DNA from: Sthenelais limicola
Taxonomy: Eukaryota > Annelida > Polychaeta > Phyllodocida > Sigalionidae
Direction: 5' to 3'
Assembly: GCA_942159475.1 (NCBI GenBank)
Contig: OW804096.1
Span: 36,207,744-36,271,743 of the forward strand
Length of the DNA stretch: 64,000 nt
The translations under genes were made by a program, and so were the position numbers. Shown piece after piece: positions 52,973-64,000 of the stretch (the stretch's first letter is position 1; each line of letters opens with the position of its first letter). Under the pieces are notes generated by a model. The model was not told the DNA's origin. It saw only the letters and a list, made by a program, of their open reading frames with translations, and ran no database searches.

Positions 52973-53212
52973 ATAGGGGAGTTGCATAGCCGCTATTTTG
53001 AATCTTGATTCGCATGGAATTATGGGACTAATGGTTCAGTGTAAAATCTATAAAAAAACATCTTATGTTCAGCATGGGATATTTATCAATGCTCTAGTCT
53101 CAATATCCATGTGTTTTACATGTTTCCATAACACAAGACCTCATCTTTCCCATCATGCATTTGGTTTTCATAGATCATTTACACACAACATGGTATTGGT
53201 GAAAACATTTTT
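52973..53212 (+). mobile_element. MITE-B copy 4 (right part replaced)
   Basis: Starts ATAGGGGAGTTGCATAGCCG and follows the family to ttggtgaaaacattttt, where a minisatellite begins; a trace of the interior (ttgttgctaatttttt) follows it. Confidence 0.75.
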
Positions 53213-53213
53213 G

Positions 53214-53338
53214 AGAGCCCCACTGAGAGCCCCGCTGAGAGCCCCGCTGAGAGCCCCACTGAGAGCCCCACTGAGAGCCCCACTGAGAGCCCCGCCGACA
53301 GCCCTGCCAACAGCCCCGCCGACAGCCCCACCAACACC
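53214..53338. repeat. 12-bp minisatellite (GAGAGCCCCRCT)
   Basis: About ten units, grown inside MITE-B copy 4. The later units drift to gacagccccgcc and aacagcc. Confidence 0.9.
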
Positions 53339-53940
53339 AACAGCGTTCATATTGTTGCTAATTTTTTGGGCTACATTAATGAAACTTATACCATTCTATA
53401 GAGAATCCACCTCTCTATTTAATGGTGTGGTTCTTATTATGTATTTTAATAATCATAGTACTGGAATCACGGGTGGATTACCGATCGCAGGGGTTCATGC
53501 AGCTTTCACTTTGTTGACATGCTTCGCGAAGACGGAGCTATTTTTAGACAACTACATTTTCATAGTACACATACTATATGAATATTTTTATTGCAGCCCA
53601 CTTATTGCACCCCTCAAGAGGGATGCACGTATGATAAAGAGCGGTAAGGACTCGGTAAGGACATATTATGTAACAACCTCTGCCTTATCATGAATATCAT
53701 GACTTAACTAAAATGGACAAGTAAATGCCAAATGAAACACTTAGCAATTGTTGTAAACCCAAACTGTGAAACAATAAGATCACTGAAACTAAAAAATGTA
53801 AAATTTGAAGAAATGCTTTCATTGTTTGAATACGAATCTCCACACCCATTTTGATGTACAATAATTAAGAATTTTCATTTCTGAAGGAAGGCCCAGAAGA
53901 CCTGTTCCTATTCTGATGTAATTATTATATCTGAATAAAA
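53339..53940. other. Unassigned host DNA
   Basis: Nothing recognised. Confidence 0.4.
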
Positions 53941-53949
53941 ATACAACAT

Positions 53950-54370
53950 ATTGTAGTAGAGAAATTTGGGAGCGGTGGACAAATGATGTATATCGGGTAC
54001 GTTTGTCCGCCGCTCGGGGTGCTAGGGTCTCACATTGTGAGTGAGGACGGGTCTATGGGGAGAGGGAGTATAAATAAGGGTGGGAATTGGGTGTAAGGGC
54101 AGTTGGTGCCCAGGCAGGGTATGAAGTAGACCTCCCCAGAAAGACTGCAATAATAAAAGGAAGCAAGATTGCTAAGAGTACTTTTACATCGTTGTCAAGG
54201 TCTTCAGAGATAGCCGCTATCCAGCCCTACTGGGCATTCGTCCCCAACCAACTCAAGTAAATAATAAGCCACAGAGAGCCCTGGGTGGTGTGATCCCCAC
54301 TCCAGGAAGGATACAGCCTCTGCTAGTTGTCCCCCAAATACCCCTAACTTTAAAGATAAAATACGAATTG
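53950..54370 (+). mobile_element. Possible solo LTR or promoter-like segment
   Basis: TATAAATA at 54069-54076 is followed about 75 bp later by AATAAA (54152-54157) and a GC-balanced region, an arrangement seen in retrotransposon LTRs. A start TGTAGTAGAGAAATTTGGG is plausible, but I could not define both ends or a target duplication. Confidence 0.3.
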
Positions 54371-54635
54371 ATGATTGCTATTAGCTGATATCTAACTTAT
54401 CTGAGTGAAGACGAACATGGATGAACGTGGATGAACCAAGACGAATCCAAAGACGAACATGGCTTTCAGTTTGTTCAATAAAACTGTTGACAACAATATG
54501 GTGACAACAATATATATACAATCAATGCAATGATAAATAGGTGAGAGAGTTGGGTCATCTATTTCTTCCCTAGGGAGGAATAACAGATGTTTCCTCCATA
54601 AGGAGGAGTGGCGTCTGTTTTTACCCTTCAGTTAA

Positions 54636-54881
54636 GGGTCAAATTTTCAGAAAATGTACAATTCACTTTCACCAATCTTCTCAAAAAACCCAAATTTTAG
54701 ACGAAAATAAAGTTCAAAACACATTTCTACCTAACCAAAGAGATTGCTAGAATCAATGCAATGCCAAAATTTTAATGTACTCGAATTTACCTAGTATTGA
54801 ACAAATTGCAGCTTAATTTAGCAGAATTTACTGAAAAAAAGTGTACAGCTGTCAATTATACTTTTTCTGAAAATCTGACCC
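54636..54881 (-). mobile_element. MITE-A copy with TTAA target duplication
   Basis: Starts GGGTCAAATTTTCAG and ends CTGAAAATCTGACCC, with TTAA on both sides. Confidence 0.88.
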
Positions 54882-55918
54882 TTAAATGAGTGATGTCTCT
54901 CCCTTACATGTCCGGTCCTGGGTATGGCCATAAAGTGCCTTTCTATCTTTTTTTCTGTCTCTCTCTCCCTTCTTCTCTATCTCTATTTTCTGGGTATGAT
55001 CACAACCTGCCTCCCGCTCAGCTCTCCCGCCCTTGATGACCCCATAAGATTAAATAGTTCTGGTGCTGAGGGTCAACTTGCACGTGATTCCACACATCAA
55101 ACGAGCTATTGCGAGATTTCCCACTGCTCGGGGAACCGTGCACTCCTGGAGGCAACAGTAGCAGGGTACCCATCAAACTTAAAAGAGGCCGGCCGGGTCC
55201 CGGGGTAAAGCACGCATGTGTTACGTAACACTACTGAGCTCTCAGTGGTTGCATTCAGAGAGCAAATGCTTGGTATAGCCAATATACAGACCTTAGTGGT
55301 TGCATTCGGGGAGCCTTGTATTACATAGCCAATATTTAGCCAAGCTCAAATGCTATAACTTTTGAAATAATAGTCCGTTTTGAACACAGTTGGTGTCATA
55401 GACATTGATTGAAATGAAGAGACAAAACCATTTCTCATGGGATTTTGACGATTCAAAATTCTCTGTAAAGCTGACATGTTTGTGATTCATTTGGTATGAA
55501 AGACAGGTTTATAAGATGAATTGTCTTTCCTGCATAGATGTAATGGTACATGCCGTTTAAAATGTATTTATAATTAAAAAGACTAGAATATAGCGCCAGG
55601 GTAAAGTTTTCTGACCATTTTGTCAAATATTTTCCATATATATTGTTCATATTCTTTGAATGCTCAGGTACTAAGTTGTGAAAGACAAATAATAATAATC
55701 ATTTTTTAAAGACCTTACTACCCCGACGTGGGCACCCTATGATTTTAGCCATTTTCGGCAATCAAATTGATATCTCCAAATCTAAAACAAAAACGTCCAG
55801 TAAATTGTCGGATTCTTATAAGTAGTAGAAACACAACTGCCTCTACAATTCAAGTGCAATCCACTTGTATAACCTTCAATGTGTTGATAAGAGCGTAAAG
55901 AAACCAATTCTTTCAGAA
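54882..55918. other. Unassigned host DNA
   Basis: No supported gene or repeat. Confidence 0.4.
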
Positions 55919-56017
55919 TATATACTCGAATTTACCCAGTATTGACCAAAATTGCAGTTAGCAGATTTTACTAAATGTGTACAGCTGCCAATCGTACATT
56001 TTCTGAAAATCCGACCC
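55919..56017 (-). mobile_element. MITE-A right-half fragment
   Basis: Family interior from tatactcgaatttaccc to the end CTGAAAATCCGACCC. Confidence 0.65.
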
Positions 56018-56146
56018 CTATATTCCTTGGCTATCTTGCCAGATGGTGGCCTGCCTCTAGGAGATGCAACCTGCGTCGGTGTACGTGTTTTTACACTAGC
56101 CCTGGGTGGAAACTTGTATATAATTCTTAAGATTTTGTTCTGCATA

Positions 56147-56493
56147 ATAGGGGAGTTGCATGTCTCACTGCGTATGTCTACTGCAGTGCATGCTGGGATG
56201 GATTCTGATGAAATCTGACATACAAATATTTGCCAATATTTTATCGAAAATTGCAAGAATGTTTTCACCAATATCACAGCTTGTATAAATCATCTATGAA
56301 TACCAAATGCATGATGGGAAAGATGAAGGTTTGTGTTATGGAAACATGTATAATACAAGCATATTGACATTAGAGCATGGATAAATAGTCCATGCTGAAC
56401 ATAGCATGTTTTCTATAGATTTTAGACTGTACCATTATTCCCATAATTCCATGCGAATCAAGATTCAAAATGGCGGCTATGCAACTCCCCTAT
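56147..56493 (-). mobile_element. MITE-B copy 5, best-preserved ends
   Basis: 347 bp from ATAGGGGAGTTGCAT to its complement ATGCAACTCCCCTAT, flanked by T/A-rich sequence compatible with a TA target site. GCCGCCATTTTG (complement) lies near the right end. Confidence 0.88.
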
Positions 56494-56508
56494 TTGAAGT
56501 CGATGTAT

Positions 56509-56751
56509 CTATGTTGCATGATTAGAGTCGTGGAAGACATCAGATTGATGTTTAATGGGTAGGATCATTACCTTATAGATAAGAAGGACTGTTTCTTTAG
56601 GTATCTTGTCTCTCAGTTTTGCTAAGTGCCAAATTTTGTAGCTTAGAAGACCTAATAATTTAGATATTATCTGTTTAAATTTCAGTTGGCTGTCTACGTT
56701 CATACCAAGATACTTAAATACTGAGACCTCTTCAAGGGTTAAACCACCCAC
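56509..56751 (-). pseudogene. Non-LTR retrotransposon reverse-transcriptase fragment
   Basis: The translation has FKYLGMNVDSQLKF followed by a helical stretch (LLSYKIWHLAKLRDKIP, LLIYKVMILP). This is the pattern of the RT C-terminal thumb region in LINE proteins. It is short and isolated, so a dead remnant. Confidence 0.7.
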
Positions 56752-56786
56752 ATTTTACGTCGGCAGACAGGCTTATCATAAAATGT

Positions 56787-57185
56787 GATGTGTTCCAGGA
56801 AAATAAGTCACAAGTCGCAATATTGATATTTTTCAAAGTGCTTTTTCACAAGATCTCTATATTGAAATTTTCTGATTGTTAGAGGGTTTAGCACTTGTTA
56901 TCAGATGAATCCATACAACAAATTTCAGGACATTGTATTAAATATATCTTTGCATTTTGGAGGCCTTCATATGGAGTATATTTAGTTACTTTACTGGTAA
57001 TCACCCATCCAGAAACATTGCAAACTTTTTTTCAAAAAATAAGAAATATCAAACGTTAAATATAAAAACACTCATTAGTTGTCCTGGTGTTTACCATCAT
57101 TGGAATCACCTTGATCTCCTCTTTTCAAATATGGTGATATCTCAAAATCCATATTTTGCGACTCATGACTCATTTTCCTAAAACG
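56787..57185 (+). mobile_element. MITE-D copy (56.8 kb)
   Basis: Starts GATGTGTTCCAGG with AAGTCACAAGTCGCAA; ends TTTTGCGACTCATGACTCAT. About 400 bp. Confidence 0.75.
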
Positions 57186-57716
57186 GATTTTTTTTTTATT
57201 TCATTTACATTTAAATAATCAAATCAAAAAACGCATGTCAACTCTGCCGATGTTTTGTTGCATTGCCTATACAATATTCTAGTATTAAGTATCATATTAC
57301 AAGTTTACATAACATATATACATTCTTTATCTGAATACGCCACAGATCACCATAAACTGTTCAATTACTGAATAATACAAACATCGCTTCTTCTTCACTC
57401 ATATCTTTACATAGTTTGACACGATGCGTTTATCTCGGGGTTTATCTATTCATTCTGATATATTTCATGTGTTAACATGTATTTGTGCCCGGGTCTTTGT
57501 GGTGGCTACTGTGTCAATCGCGCACAACATTTCTGATGCTCAATGGTGGCACCAGGTGACACTAGTGTACGAAGTTGGCGCAAGATCTATGTGGACGACT
57601 CACACCAGATGTCAGCAGGTGTCTGCAGGACCTGCTTCAACAATAAAATTAATGAACCACAACCAAAGCCACTGTAACATTTCATGCAATCAGGGACTTC
57701 TAGGGCGACTCCAATA
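57186..57716. other. Unassigned host DNA
   Basis: A poly-T stretch at its left may mark a LINE 3' end. Otherwise nothing. Confidence 0.35.
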
Positions 57717-57908
57717 GAGAGAAAAACGGCGCCGACAAATGTTGTTGTTGCCCACTAATTTGTTGCAACACATATCAATACAAAAACAACAGTTTCCAGA
57801 GAATGTGGTAGCACATCTGACACTCCTCCATTTGCGTTTTCATTGCAAACATGAAATGAACTGATGTTAGTGGGCAACAAAAAAATGTGTCGCCGCCGTT
57901 TTTCCTCT
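57717..57908. mobile_element. 192-bp inverted-repeat element (MITE-F)
   Basis: Left AGAGAAAAACGGCGCCGAC and TTGTTGCCCACTAA; the right arm is its near-complement (TTAGTGGGCAACAAA ... GCCGCCGTTTTTCCTCT). Confidence 0.75.
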
Positions 57909-58127
57909 GCATCAACAATAACATTTTCCTCTAGTGGATTCGCCCTATAATCCTCGAGATAGAGCCGGCCTATGTTCAACCGCCATTTTACTGAAGATTG
58001 GATCGATGTATACAAATTGTAAGTGAAAAAGAAACTTAGTGGAAAGGGGACCTCTGCGGTACTAAATCGCATAAGAATCGGCTTAGTGAAATAGGGCCTT
58101 TAGGGAAAACAAGTCTATAGTTACAGA

Positions 58128-58362
58128 GGGTCAGATTTTCAGAAAAGGTACAATTCAACTTCGCCAATCTTCTCAAATAACCCTTATTTTAGACGAAAAT
58201 AAAGTTTAAAATACAGTTTAACCTAGCCAAACTGATTGCTAGAATCAATGCAATGCCGAATATTCTCGAATTTACCTAGTATTGACCATATTGCAGCCTA
58301 ATTTTGCAGAATTTACCAAATGTGTACAGCTGCCAAATGTACATTTTCAGAAAAACTGACCC
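58128..58362 (-). mobile_element. MITE-A copy (58.1 kb)
   Basis: Starts GGGTCAGATTTTCAG and ends CAGAAAAACTGACCC. Confidence 0.85.
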
Positions 58363-58388
58363 ATGAGACCTTTATACTTTGATTGTAT

Positions 58389-58625
58389 GGGTCAGATCGG
58401 CGGAATTTAATGTACAATCAGCAACCCCACACATTTAATAAACTCTGCTAAGTTTGACAGAAAATGATAAGAGTTATGTATATTTGTGTATATTTGGCAT
58501 TGACTTGATTTAACAAATCTGTTCGGTTATGTGTAATTGTATTTTGATCCTTAATTTTTTCTTAAATGTGGGTTATTTAAGAGGATTGGTGAAAAGGAAT
58601 TGTACATTTTCGGATGATTTGACCC
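58389..58625 (+). mobile_element. MITE-A copy (58.4 kb)
   Basis: Starts GGGTCAGATCGGCGG; ends CGGATGATTTGACCC. Both ends diverged. Confidence 0.7.
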
Positions 58626-58729
58626 GTATACAGTTTGGTGCGTAGTTCAAAGGTTTGTGTAGGTAGATATAGGCGCTTCCGGCCGTAGGGGCATAAAGCT
58701 AGCTACATCAATAAATGTATTACTCCTGT

Positions 58730-59690
58730 TATTTTTTTTATTTTTTTAAAAACGTGTTTATTTTCACATACACACTGAAACATGGCAGAATGAAACACTT
58801 TGCTAACATTTAGCGTTTTTCGAGGCCATCTGCTCTCGCTCGATCTGATAGTGCTGAAAGCCTTTACAATAAGTACAAAAACGGTGAAATCATCATTATA
58901 TTAAAAATATAAGAGTCAGGTGTGAATTAATTTAATCACAAATAATGGAACGGGATGAGAAGAGTAATAAAGAGTGATGGAAGTACATTTCTATATTAGA
59001 TAAGGGTAATAAAGAGGTGAGAGTGGAGCGAGAGAGAGCTGAGCGATTATCTAATTATCTTTGTCAAGATAATAATTTTTAATTTGTATTTTAAACATAT
59101 TATTGTCTTGTATGTTGCGAAGCCTCACAGGTAAGTTGTTCCATGTTAGAGCAACTTGATAGTGCAACGATTGCCTATCTGATTCACGGTTGGGAATAAA
59201 CATTTCAAGAACAGGTGCATCAAATAATCGTGTCACTCTTATTACTGAAGGGGTATCTCGAGTATTTGATTTAGATAATGATAAGAATGCTATTTTGGAG
59301 AGAAGAAAGCCAATCCTATGCCTCAGTTTCTTATTTTTTGTTGTTGTGTGAATAATATCGGTAGGGGTTCTAGAGGGACAGCCAAGAGCAATATTTAAAG
59401 CTTTATTCTGCAATCTTTGAATGCTGGTAAGTGTTTTCTGATTACATCTACTAATATAAGGGGCACTATAGTCAATTATAGACAGAATATTCGCTTTTAC
59501 CATCAAAATTGCACATTCTTTTGTAAGGTTTGGTCTTATTAAAGCTAGTTGGTATATTCTGTACTGGAGCGATTTCACCAGAATGTTGCTTTGCTAAAAA
59601 AATTCAAATGGTTGTCAATGCTGATGCCCAGGCAGCTGTAATTCTTAACTTGCTTTATTCCTTCATTCATTATTAGTTAAGCATCCGACA
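58730..59690 (-). mobile_element. 5'-truncated LINE, 3' portion
   Basis: On the minus strand, an RT C-terminal coding part is followed by a non-coding tail of about 300 bp and then a poly-A-like end (poly-T at 58728-58750 on +). This is the normal shape of a truncated non-LTR insertion. Confidence 0.7.
59051..59578 (-). pseudogene. LINE ORF2 C-terminal region (175 aa)
   Basis: Contains the RT-thumb and downstream pattern of LINE proteins: ANILSIIDYSAPYISRC, then LQRLQNKALNIALG-type text (IQRLQNKALNIALGCP) and a C-terminal segment with ALTWNNLPVRLRN. Catalytic RT motifs would lie upstream and are missing, so it is a truncated copy. Confidence 0.8.
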
Positions 59691-60230
59691 CCCGACCCCT
59701 TGACAAACAAATAACTATGACCTGACTGATTAATCAAATTTATTTCACAGTAAACTTCACATTGAATTATAACTTGAATAATATATTCCACTGTATTTCT
59801 TTGAACATGTTGACATTGAATTAGAACTTAAAACTGGTGGTCATGAAATTATATACATGTACTGCATGTCTTATAATTATATAGATCTATAGATATGAAA
59901 TAATTTTAGTTTTTTTAACTTTTTTTTTATGGGACAGTACATTTCAGATCATGGCCTCGCGGTTAGGCGATTTTATGACCACCTGTCTTAAGATCGAGGC
60001 AATTGTATCTAGGCAATAATCAAGAAAATAGAAATATCAATGAACTGAGATTCTGTGCTGTGACATCATGTTCTATCCTATAAGATCTGGATAGTAATAA
60101 TATCGAAATATATGTAAAAAGAGGTATTATTTCAAATACTGTATATGTTTATCAAATTGAAATTGAAATTGTGTAACTAAAAAGAAACGTTGCATATTCT
60201 GAAAATCTGACCCTAATATATATATCAGTG
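59691..60230. other. Unassigned host DNA
   Basis: A lone MITE-A right end (ATTCTGAAAATCTGACCC) at 60195-60213. No gene. Confidence 0.45.
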
Positions 60231-60235
60231 AAATA

Positions 60236-60469
60236 GGGTCAGATTTTCAGAAAATGTACAATTCAACTTCACCAATCTTCTCAAATAATCCAAATTTCAG
60301 ACGAAAATATAGTTCAAAATACAGTTCAACCTAATCTAACAGATTGCTAGAATCAATGCAATGCCGAATATACTCGAATTTATCTAGTATTGACCAAATT
60401 GCAGGCTTTTTTACAGAATTTTCTAAATGTTTAGAGCTGTCAATTGTACATTTTCTGAAAATCTGACCC
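60236..60469 (-). mobile_element. MITE-A copy with AATA target duplication
   Basis: Intact ends, AATA on both sides (60232-60235, 60470-60473). Confidence 0.9.
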
Positions 60470-60513
60470 AATAGCCTTCAGTGTTTTTCAGAAGGGCACG
60501 TGCTTTCTCTCCT

Positions 60514-60739
60514 GGGCAAGATTTTCAGAAAATGTACAATTGGCAGATCTACACATTTAGTAAATTCTGCTAAATTAGGCTGCAATTTGGTCAATACTAG
60601 GTCAATTTGAGCATATTCGACATTGCATTGATTCTAGCAATCTCTTAGGTTAGGTTAAACTGTATTTTGAAGTTTATTTTCGTCTGAAATTTGGGTTATT
60701 TGAGAAGATTGAATTGTACATTTTCTGAAAATCTGACCC
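60514..60739 (+). mobile_element. MITE-A copy (60.5 kb)
   Basis: Starts GGGCAAGATTTTCAG, ends CTGAAAATCTGACCC. Confidence 0.82.
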
Positions 60740-61039
60740 TCCTAATGCTTGCCTGAAAGAAAGAAATCCTTCAGTTCAATTCAACGCAAATCATGATGGA
60801 ATGTTTAAACCACCTGGATGTAGACTCATACATTAATCAGAGACATTTTAGCTTTTAAAAAACCTTTGCAACCACTTCGTGTAGATTTGATGAAGTATTG
60901 GATCAATCATTGATTAATTGACCTTCATCAATAATGTGTATTGCGCAGCTAGATCTGATAATCTAATCGGCTCAGGTATATAAGTTTAAGTCAACCAAGT
61001 ATGTCAAGTATTGGGCCCATATACTAGTATGCATTACTT

Positions 61040-61085
61040 GGGTCAGATTTTCAGAAAATGCACAATCTACTAGATTGTGCATTGA
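61040..61085. mobile_element. Solo MITE-A terminus
   Basis: GGGTCAGATTTTCAGAAAA then TGCACAATCTA with an immediate short complement (tagattgtgca): a terminal repeat left without the element's interior. Confidence 0.6.
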
Positions 61086-61122
61086 GTAGGTGTAGGAGTA
61101 AGTAGATGTAGACACATAGACT

Positions 61123-61355
61123 GGGTCATATTTTCAGAAAATGTACAATTGGCAGCTGCACACATAGTAAATTCTGCTAAATTCTGCTGCAATTTGGTCA
61201 ATACTAGGTAAATTCGAGTATATTTGGCATTGTATTGATTCTAGCAATCTGTTTGGTTAGGTTGATCTGTATTTTGAATTTTATTTTCGTCTGAAATTTG
61301 GGTTATTTCAGCGAATTGCTTTAGGTGAATTATACATTATCTGAAAATCTGACCC
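61123..61355 (+). mobile_element. MITE-A copy (61.1 kb)
   Basis: Starts GGGTCATATTTTCAG, ends CTGAAAATCTGACCC. Confidence 0.85.
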
Positions 61356-61548
61356 GTCTAGCAAATTCTGCTAAATTAGAGTGAAAATTGATAAATACTA
61401 GATATATCTGAGTTTATTCTGTATTGTATTCATTCAATAAATCTGGCAGGTTATGTTGAACTGTATTTTGAACCTGATTTTTGTCTTAAATTTGGGTTAT
61501 TTGACAGGATTGGTGAAGGCCAATTATACATTTTCTGAAGATCTGACT
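61356..61548 (+). mobile_element. MITE-A copy lacking the left end
   Basis: Begins in the interior at tagcaaattctgctaaat and ends CTGAAGATCTGACT. Abuts the previous copy and belongs to the other subfamily (cattcaataaatctgg). Confidence 0.7.
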
Positions 61549-61704
61549 GATATAAGTAGTAATTATAAAGCTGATGATGTGGGGTCATGATTTGGTTTGA
61601 GGACATGTGCAGCAGTATCTAATTTATTTACTTAACACCTGTTGTCAAGGAAACAGGGGAGGGGGTGTTACTTAACCACACATGTTTGGTTAATTAATTC
61701 ATAG

Positions 61705-62112
61705 CTTATTTACATTAAAGGTTAGGGAGGTGAGAGAATGGAGGGGGGGGGAGAGGGTAGGGGTAGCTTATTTACATTAAAGTTTAGGGAGGTGAGAGAA
61801 GGGTGGGGGTGAAGAGGGTAGGGGTAGCTTATTTACATTAAAAGTTAGGGAGGTGAGAGAATGGAGGGGGTGAAGAGGGTAGGGGTAGCTTATTTACATT
61901 AAAGTTTAGGGAGGTGAGAGAATGGAGGGGGTGAAGAGGGTAGGGGTAGCTTATTTACATTAAAGTTTAGGGAGGTGAGAGAATGGAGGGGGTGAAGAGG
62001 GTAGGGGTAGCTTATTTACATTAAAGGTTAGGGAGGTGAGAGAAGGGTGGGGGTGAAGAGGGTAGGGGTAGCTTATTTACATTAAAGTTTAGGGAGGTGA
62101 GAGAATGTAGGG
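61705..62112. repeat. 61-bp tandem array (about 7 units)
   Basis: Unit GTAGCTTATTTACATTAAAG followed by a G/A-rich half (gggaggtgagagaatggagg). Almost identical units suggest recent expansion. Confidence 0.93.
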
Positions 62113-62172
62113 GGAGGACAGGTTGTCGGAGGTGAGGGGTGGAGAGTAAATCAATTAAATAGTGCTGCACAT

Positions 62173-62407
62173 GGGTCAGATCTTCAGAAAATGTACAATT
62201 GGCAGCTGTACACATTTAGTAAATTTTGCTAAATTAGACTGCAATATGGTCAATACTAGGTAAATTCGAGTATATTGGGCATTGCATTGATTCTAGCAAT
62301 CTCTTAGGTTAGGTTAAACTGTATTTTGAAGTTTATTTTCGTCTGAAATTTGGGTTATTTGAAAAGATTGGCAAAGTAGAACTGTACGTTTTTTGAAAAT
62401 CTGACCC
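62173..62407 (+). mobile_element. MITE-A copy with ACAT target duplication
   Basis: Starts GGGTCAGATCTTCAG, ends TTGAAAATCTGACCC, with ACAT on both sides. Confidence 0.9.
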
Positions 62408-62870
62408 ACATGTCCTCAAACCAAATCATGGCCTCTCATTATCAGCTGTATGATTACTACTCATATAAATTACATATATAATTGTCAAACCCCGAAAGAC
62501 CTTCGGAGTTGATAGAGTATATAATAAATGTACACGGATACGAAGGCTGTGGGTACTTGGTATTGCATCTTACGCTGTGGAGTCGGTCATCGTGAGGAAT
62601 CCAAGGTAACGTTTCGATAACATTAATAACTTTTTACTCCTCTTCCAAGCGGTCTTTTGTTTTCTTTTATTCCATTCAGGCCGATAATATATTCAATAAG
62701 TTACGCGAAAATATGCTCTATCCTTCAAGGCCCCCGCAAACCTTTTTTTTGTTTTTTGTTTTTATTCAATTAAATGCCATAACAAATCATTATTAGTTCC
62801 TCAGAATACAAGGTACAGTTCCATATTATACCAATAAAATACTAATTCAAATTTACTCTATAAATATAAA
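62408..62870. other. Unassigned host DNA
   Basis: A poly-T stretch at 62745-62762 could be a retroelement 3' tail; no gene. Confidence 0.35.
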
Positions 62871-62871
62871 T

Positions 62872-63076
62872 GGGTCAGATTTTCAGAAAATGTACAATTC
62901 GCCGTCACCAATCCACTCAAATAACCCACATTTATTACAAAAATGTGCTTCAAATTGCAGTTTAACTTAACAGAACTGATACTTTAAATTAATGCGATAC
63001 CAAATATTCTCAGATATACCCGGCATTCTTAATTTTTCAGCCTAATTTAGCAGAATTCACTAAATGTGTAGACCCA
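62872..63076 (-). mobile_element. MITE-A copy truncated on the right
   Basis: Left end GGGTCAGATTTTCAG intact. The right side stops at actaaatgtgtaGACCC, missing about 28 bp of the terminal repeat. Confidence 0.75.
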
Positions 63077-63226
63077 TATATATATATATAAAACTACAGG
63101 GTGCCCTCAGAATATGCCCGCTGCCTTAATCATTAGCTCAGTATTCATTTTCCTGTCCACCTCATACACAGATAGAACTCTAAACATTCTATATAACCTT
63201 ATACCAAATGTGATGCGTTACACACT

Positions 63227-63426
63227 CTAGGTCCAAACACTCAGATCAGATAAGAATGGTATGTCAATGATTAGACGCCTACTTCGCTAATCTGGGTCCT
63301 AGCCTAGGACTCGGCGTTTTAATGGGATTATAAAAACATTTTGCGGTCTTAAAGGAATTATAATTGCGGTTTGAGGCGAGAGGCTTTCCCTTTGTTTGAA
63401 GGGACTCTCCCAACTTTGAGCCTAGA
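63227..63426 (+). mobile_element. MITE-E copy 4
   Basis: Begins CTAGGTCCAAACACTCAG and ends TTTGAGCCTAG, about 200 bp. Confidence 0.65.
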
Positions 63427-64000
63427 TCGTACAGGAAAATGACTCACAAGTCGCAACATTTATATAAATTTATTCAACTTCCGTACTTTCATGAGAACAA
63501 TCTACCTCCAGGAGACATGGGATGGGGTAGAAAAAGAGCCAAATGTAACCCAGAGCTGAGCCAAGAGGGAAGGGGGGTGGGGGGGGGGAATAGAAAACAA
63601 GTATGAAACCATGAGTCCTGTACTAAACTATGGCTCACATACTTGGTTACTTTAGACCAGACCGTATATAAAGCGGAGCTGCCACGATCACTCGTGTAAA
63701 AAATGTAAACCCAATCAGAATGGAACTGATTGGGAAGAGCGGGAAGAGGCAAAATCCTCACTGTGTACCTCATATACAAAATTGTTTACATTTTAGCTAG
63801 AAACCATATTTTAAAGTCCGAGTACGCTATGAGGATCAATTGGAAGATCTGCAGGTTGCAGATATTGTACTCCGATTTCGATGTACATGTACTTTGAAAT
63901 AAAACTATATATATATATATATATATTTTTTTTAAAGCGCTTTTTTTCACAAGATCTTGTAAAGTTATGGCCATAACTTGAATAGTTTGGCTTTAACATA
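63427..64000. other. Unassigned host DNA with a MITE-D end and TA microsatellite
   Basis: A MITE-D end (gactcacaagtcgcaac) lies at 63440-63458. (TA)n at 63907-63927. Small open frames lack recognisable domains. Confidence 0.4.

Overview
The window is eukaryotic DNA from an animal, most likely an invertebrate; the species cannot be named from sequence alone. The reasons are an intron-containing nuclear tRNA-Leu(CAA) gene, a decayed tRNA-Phe, LINE reverse-transcriptase remnants, long pyrimidine tracts and minisatellites, and very dense families of small non-autonomous DNA transposons. About 44.5 kb is gene-poor host sequence. The only plausible host coding piece is a membrane-segment plus glycine-rich exon at about 50.26-50.94 kb.

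The centre (15,289-34,742, 19,454 bp) is one complete Polinton/Maverick-type element, of the adintovirus-like kind. It has 198-bp terminal inverted repeats that are almost identical, begins AGTAGAATATACG, and is flanked by a perfect 6-bp target duplication, CGTACA. None of the local host MITE families occurs inside it, although at least 35 copies or fragments of one family lie in the flanks. This fits a late insertion.

Layout of the element. The left part, on the + strand, carries a two-zinc-finger protein, a Cys-rich protein of unknown role, a spliced protein of unknown role, and two adjacent type I membrane proteins. Each membrane protein has a signal peptide, a small LRR-N-cap-like Cys domain and one transmembrane segment. 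They are followed by an array of 80-bp repeats carrying GTAC..GTACCT inverted half-sites. The middle holds a spliced minus-strand gene with a Cys/His cluster, divergent from a protein-primed family B DNA polymerase whose exonuclease and polymerase motifs are all intact. An in-frame TAA separates that polymerase from a 192-codon upstream ORF in the same frame. The right part, on the minus strand, is a tightly packed morphogenesis block: packaging ATPase, two small conserved virion-type proteins, chromodomain integrase, penton, basic core protein and major capsid protein. Several neighbours overlap as ATGA or TGATG. A BIR-domain (inhibitor-of-apoptosis type) gene sits at the outer edge.

Together the genes can account for replication (PolB), integration (integrase and TIRs), particle formation (capsid, penton, core, ATPase) and host interaction (BIR protein, two membrane proteins, zinc-finger protein). 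No adenain-type maturation protease was recognised, which is unusual for such an element. The main candidates for something undescribed are the paired membrane proteins, the GTAC repeat array, and the BIR gene linked to the morphogenesis block.

Host flanks: 1-15.28 kb holds MITEs, CT-rich tracts and a G-rich minisatellite. 34.75-64 kb holds tRNA-like sequences, MITEs (one nested in another), an exact 62-bp palindrome, tandem repeats, a 201-bp inverted duplication of a glycine-codon repeat, and LINE fragments.
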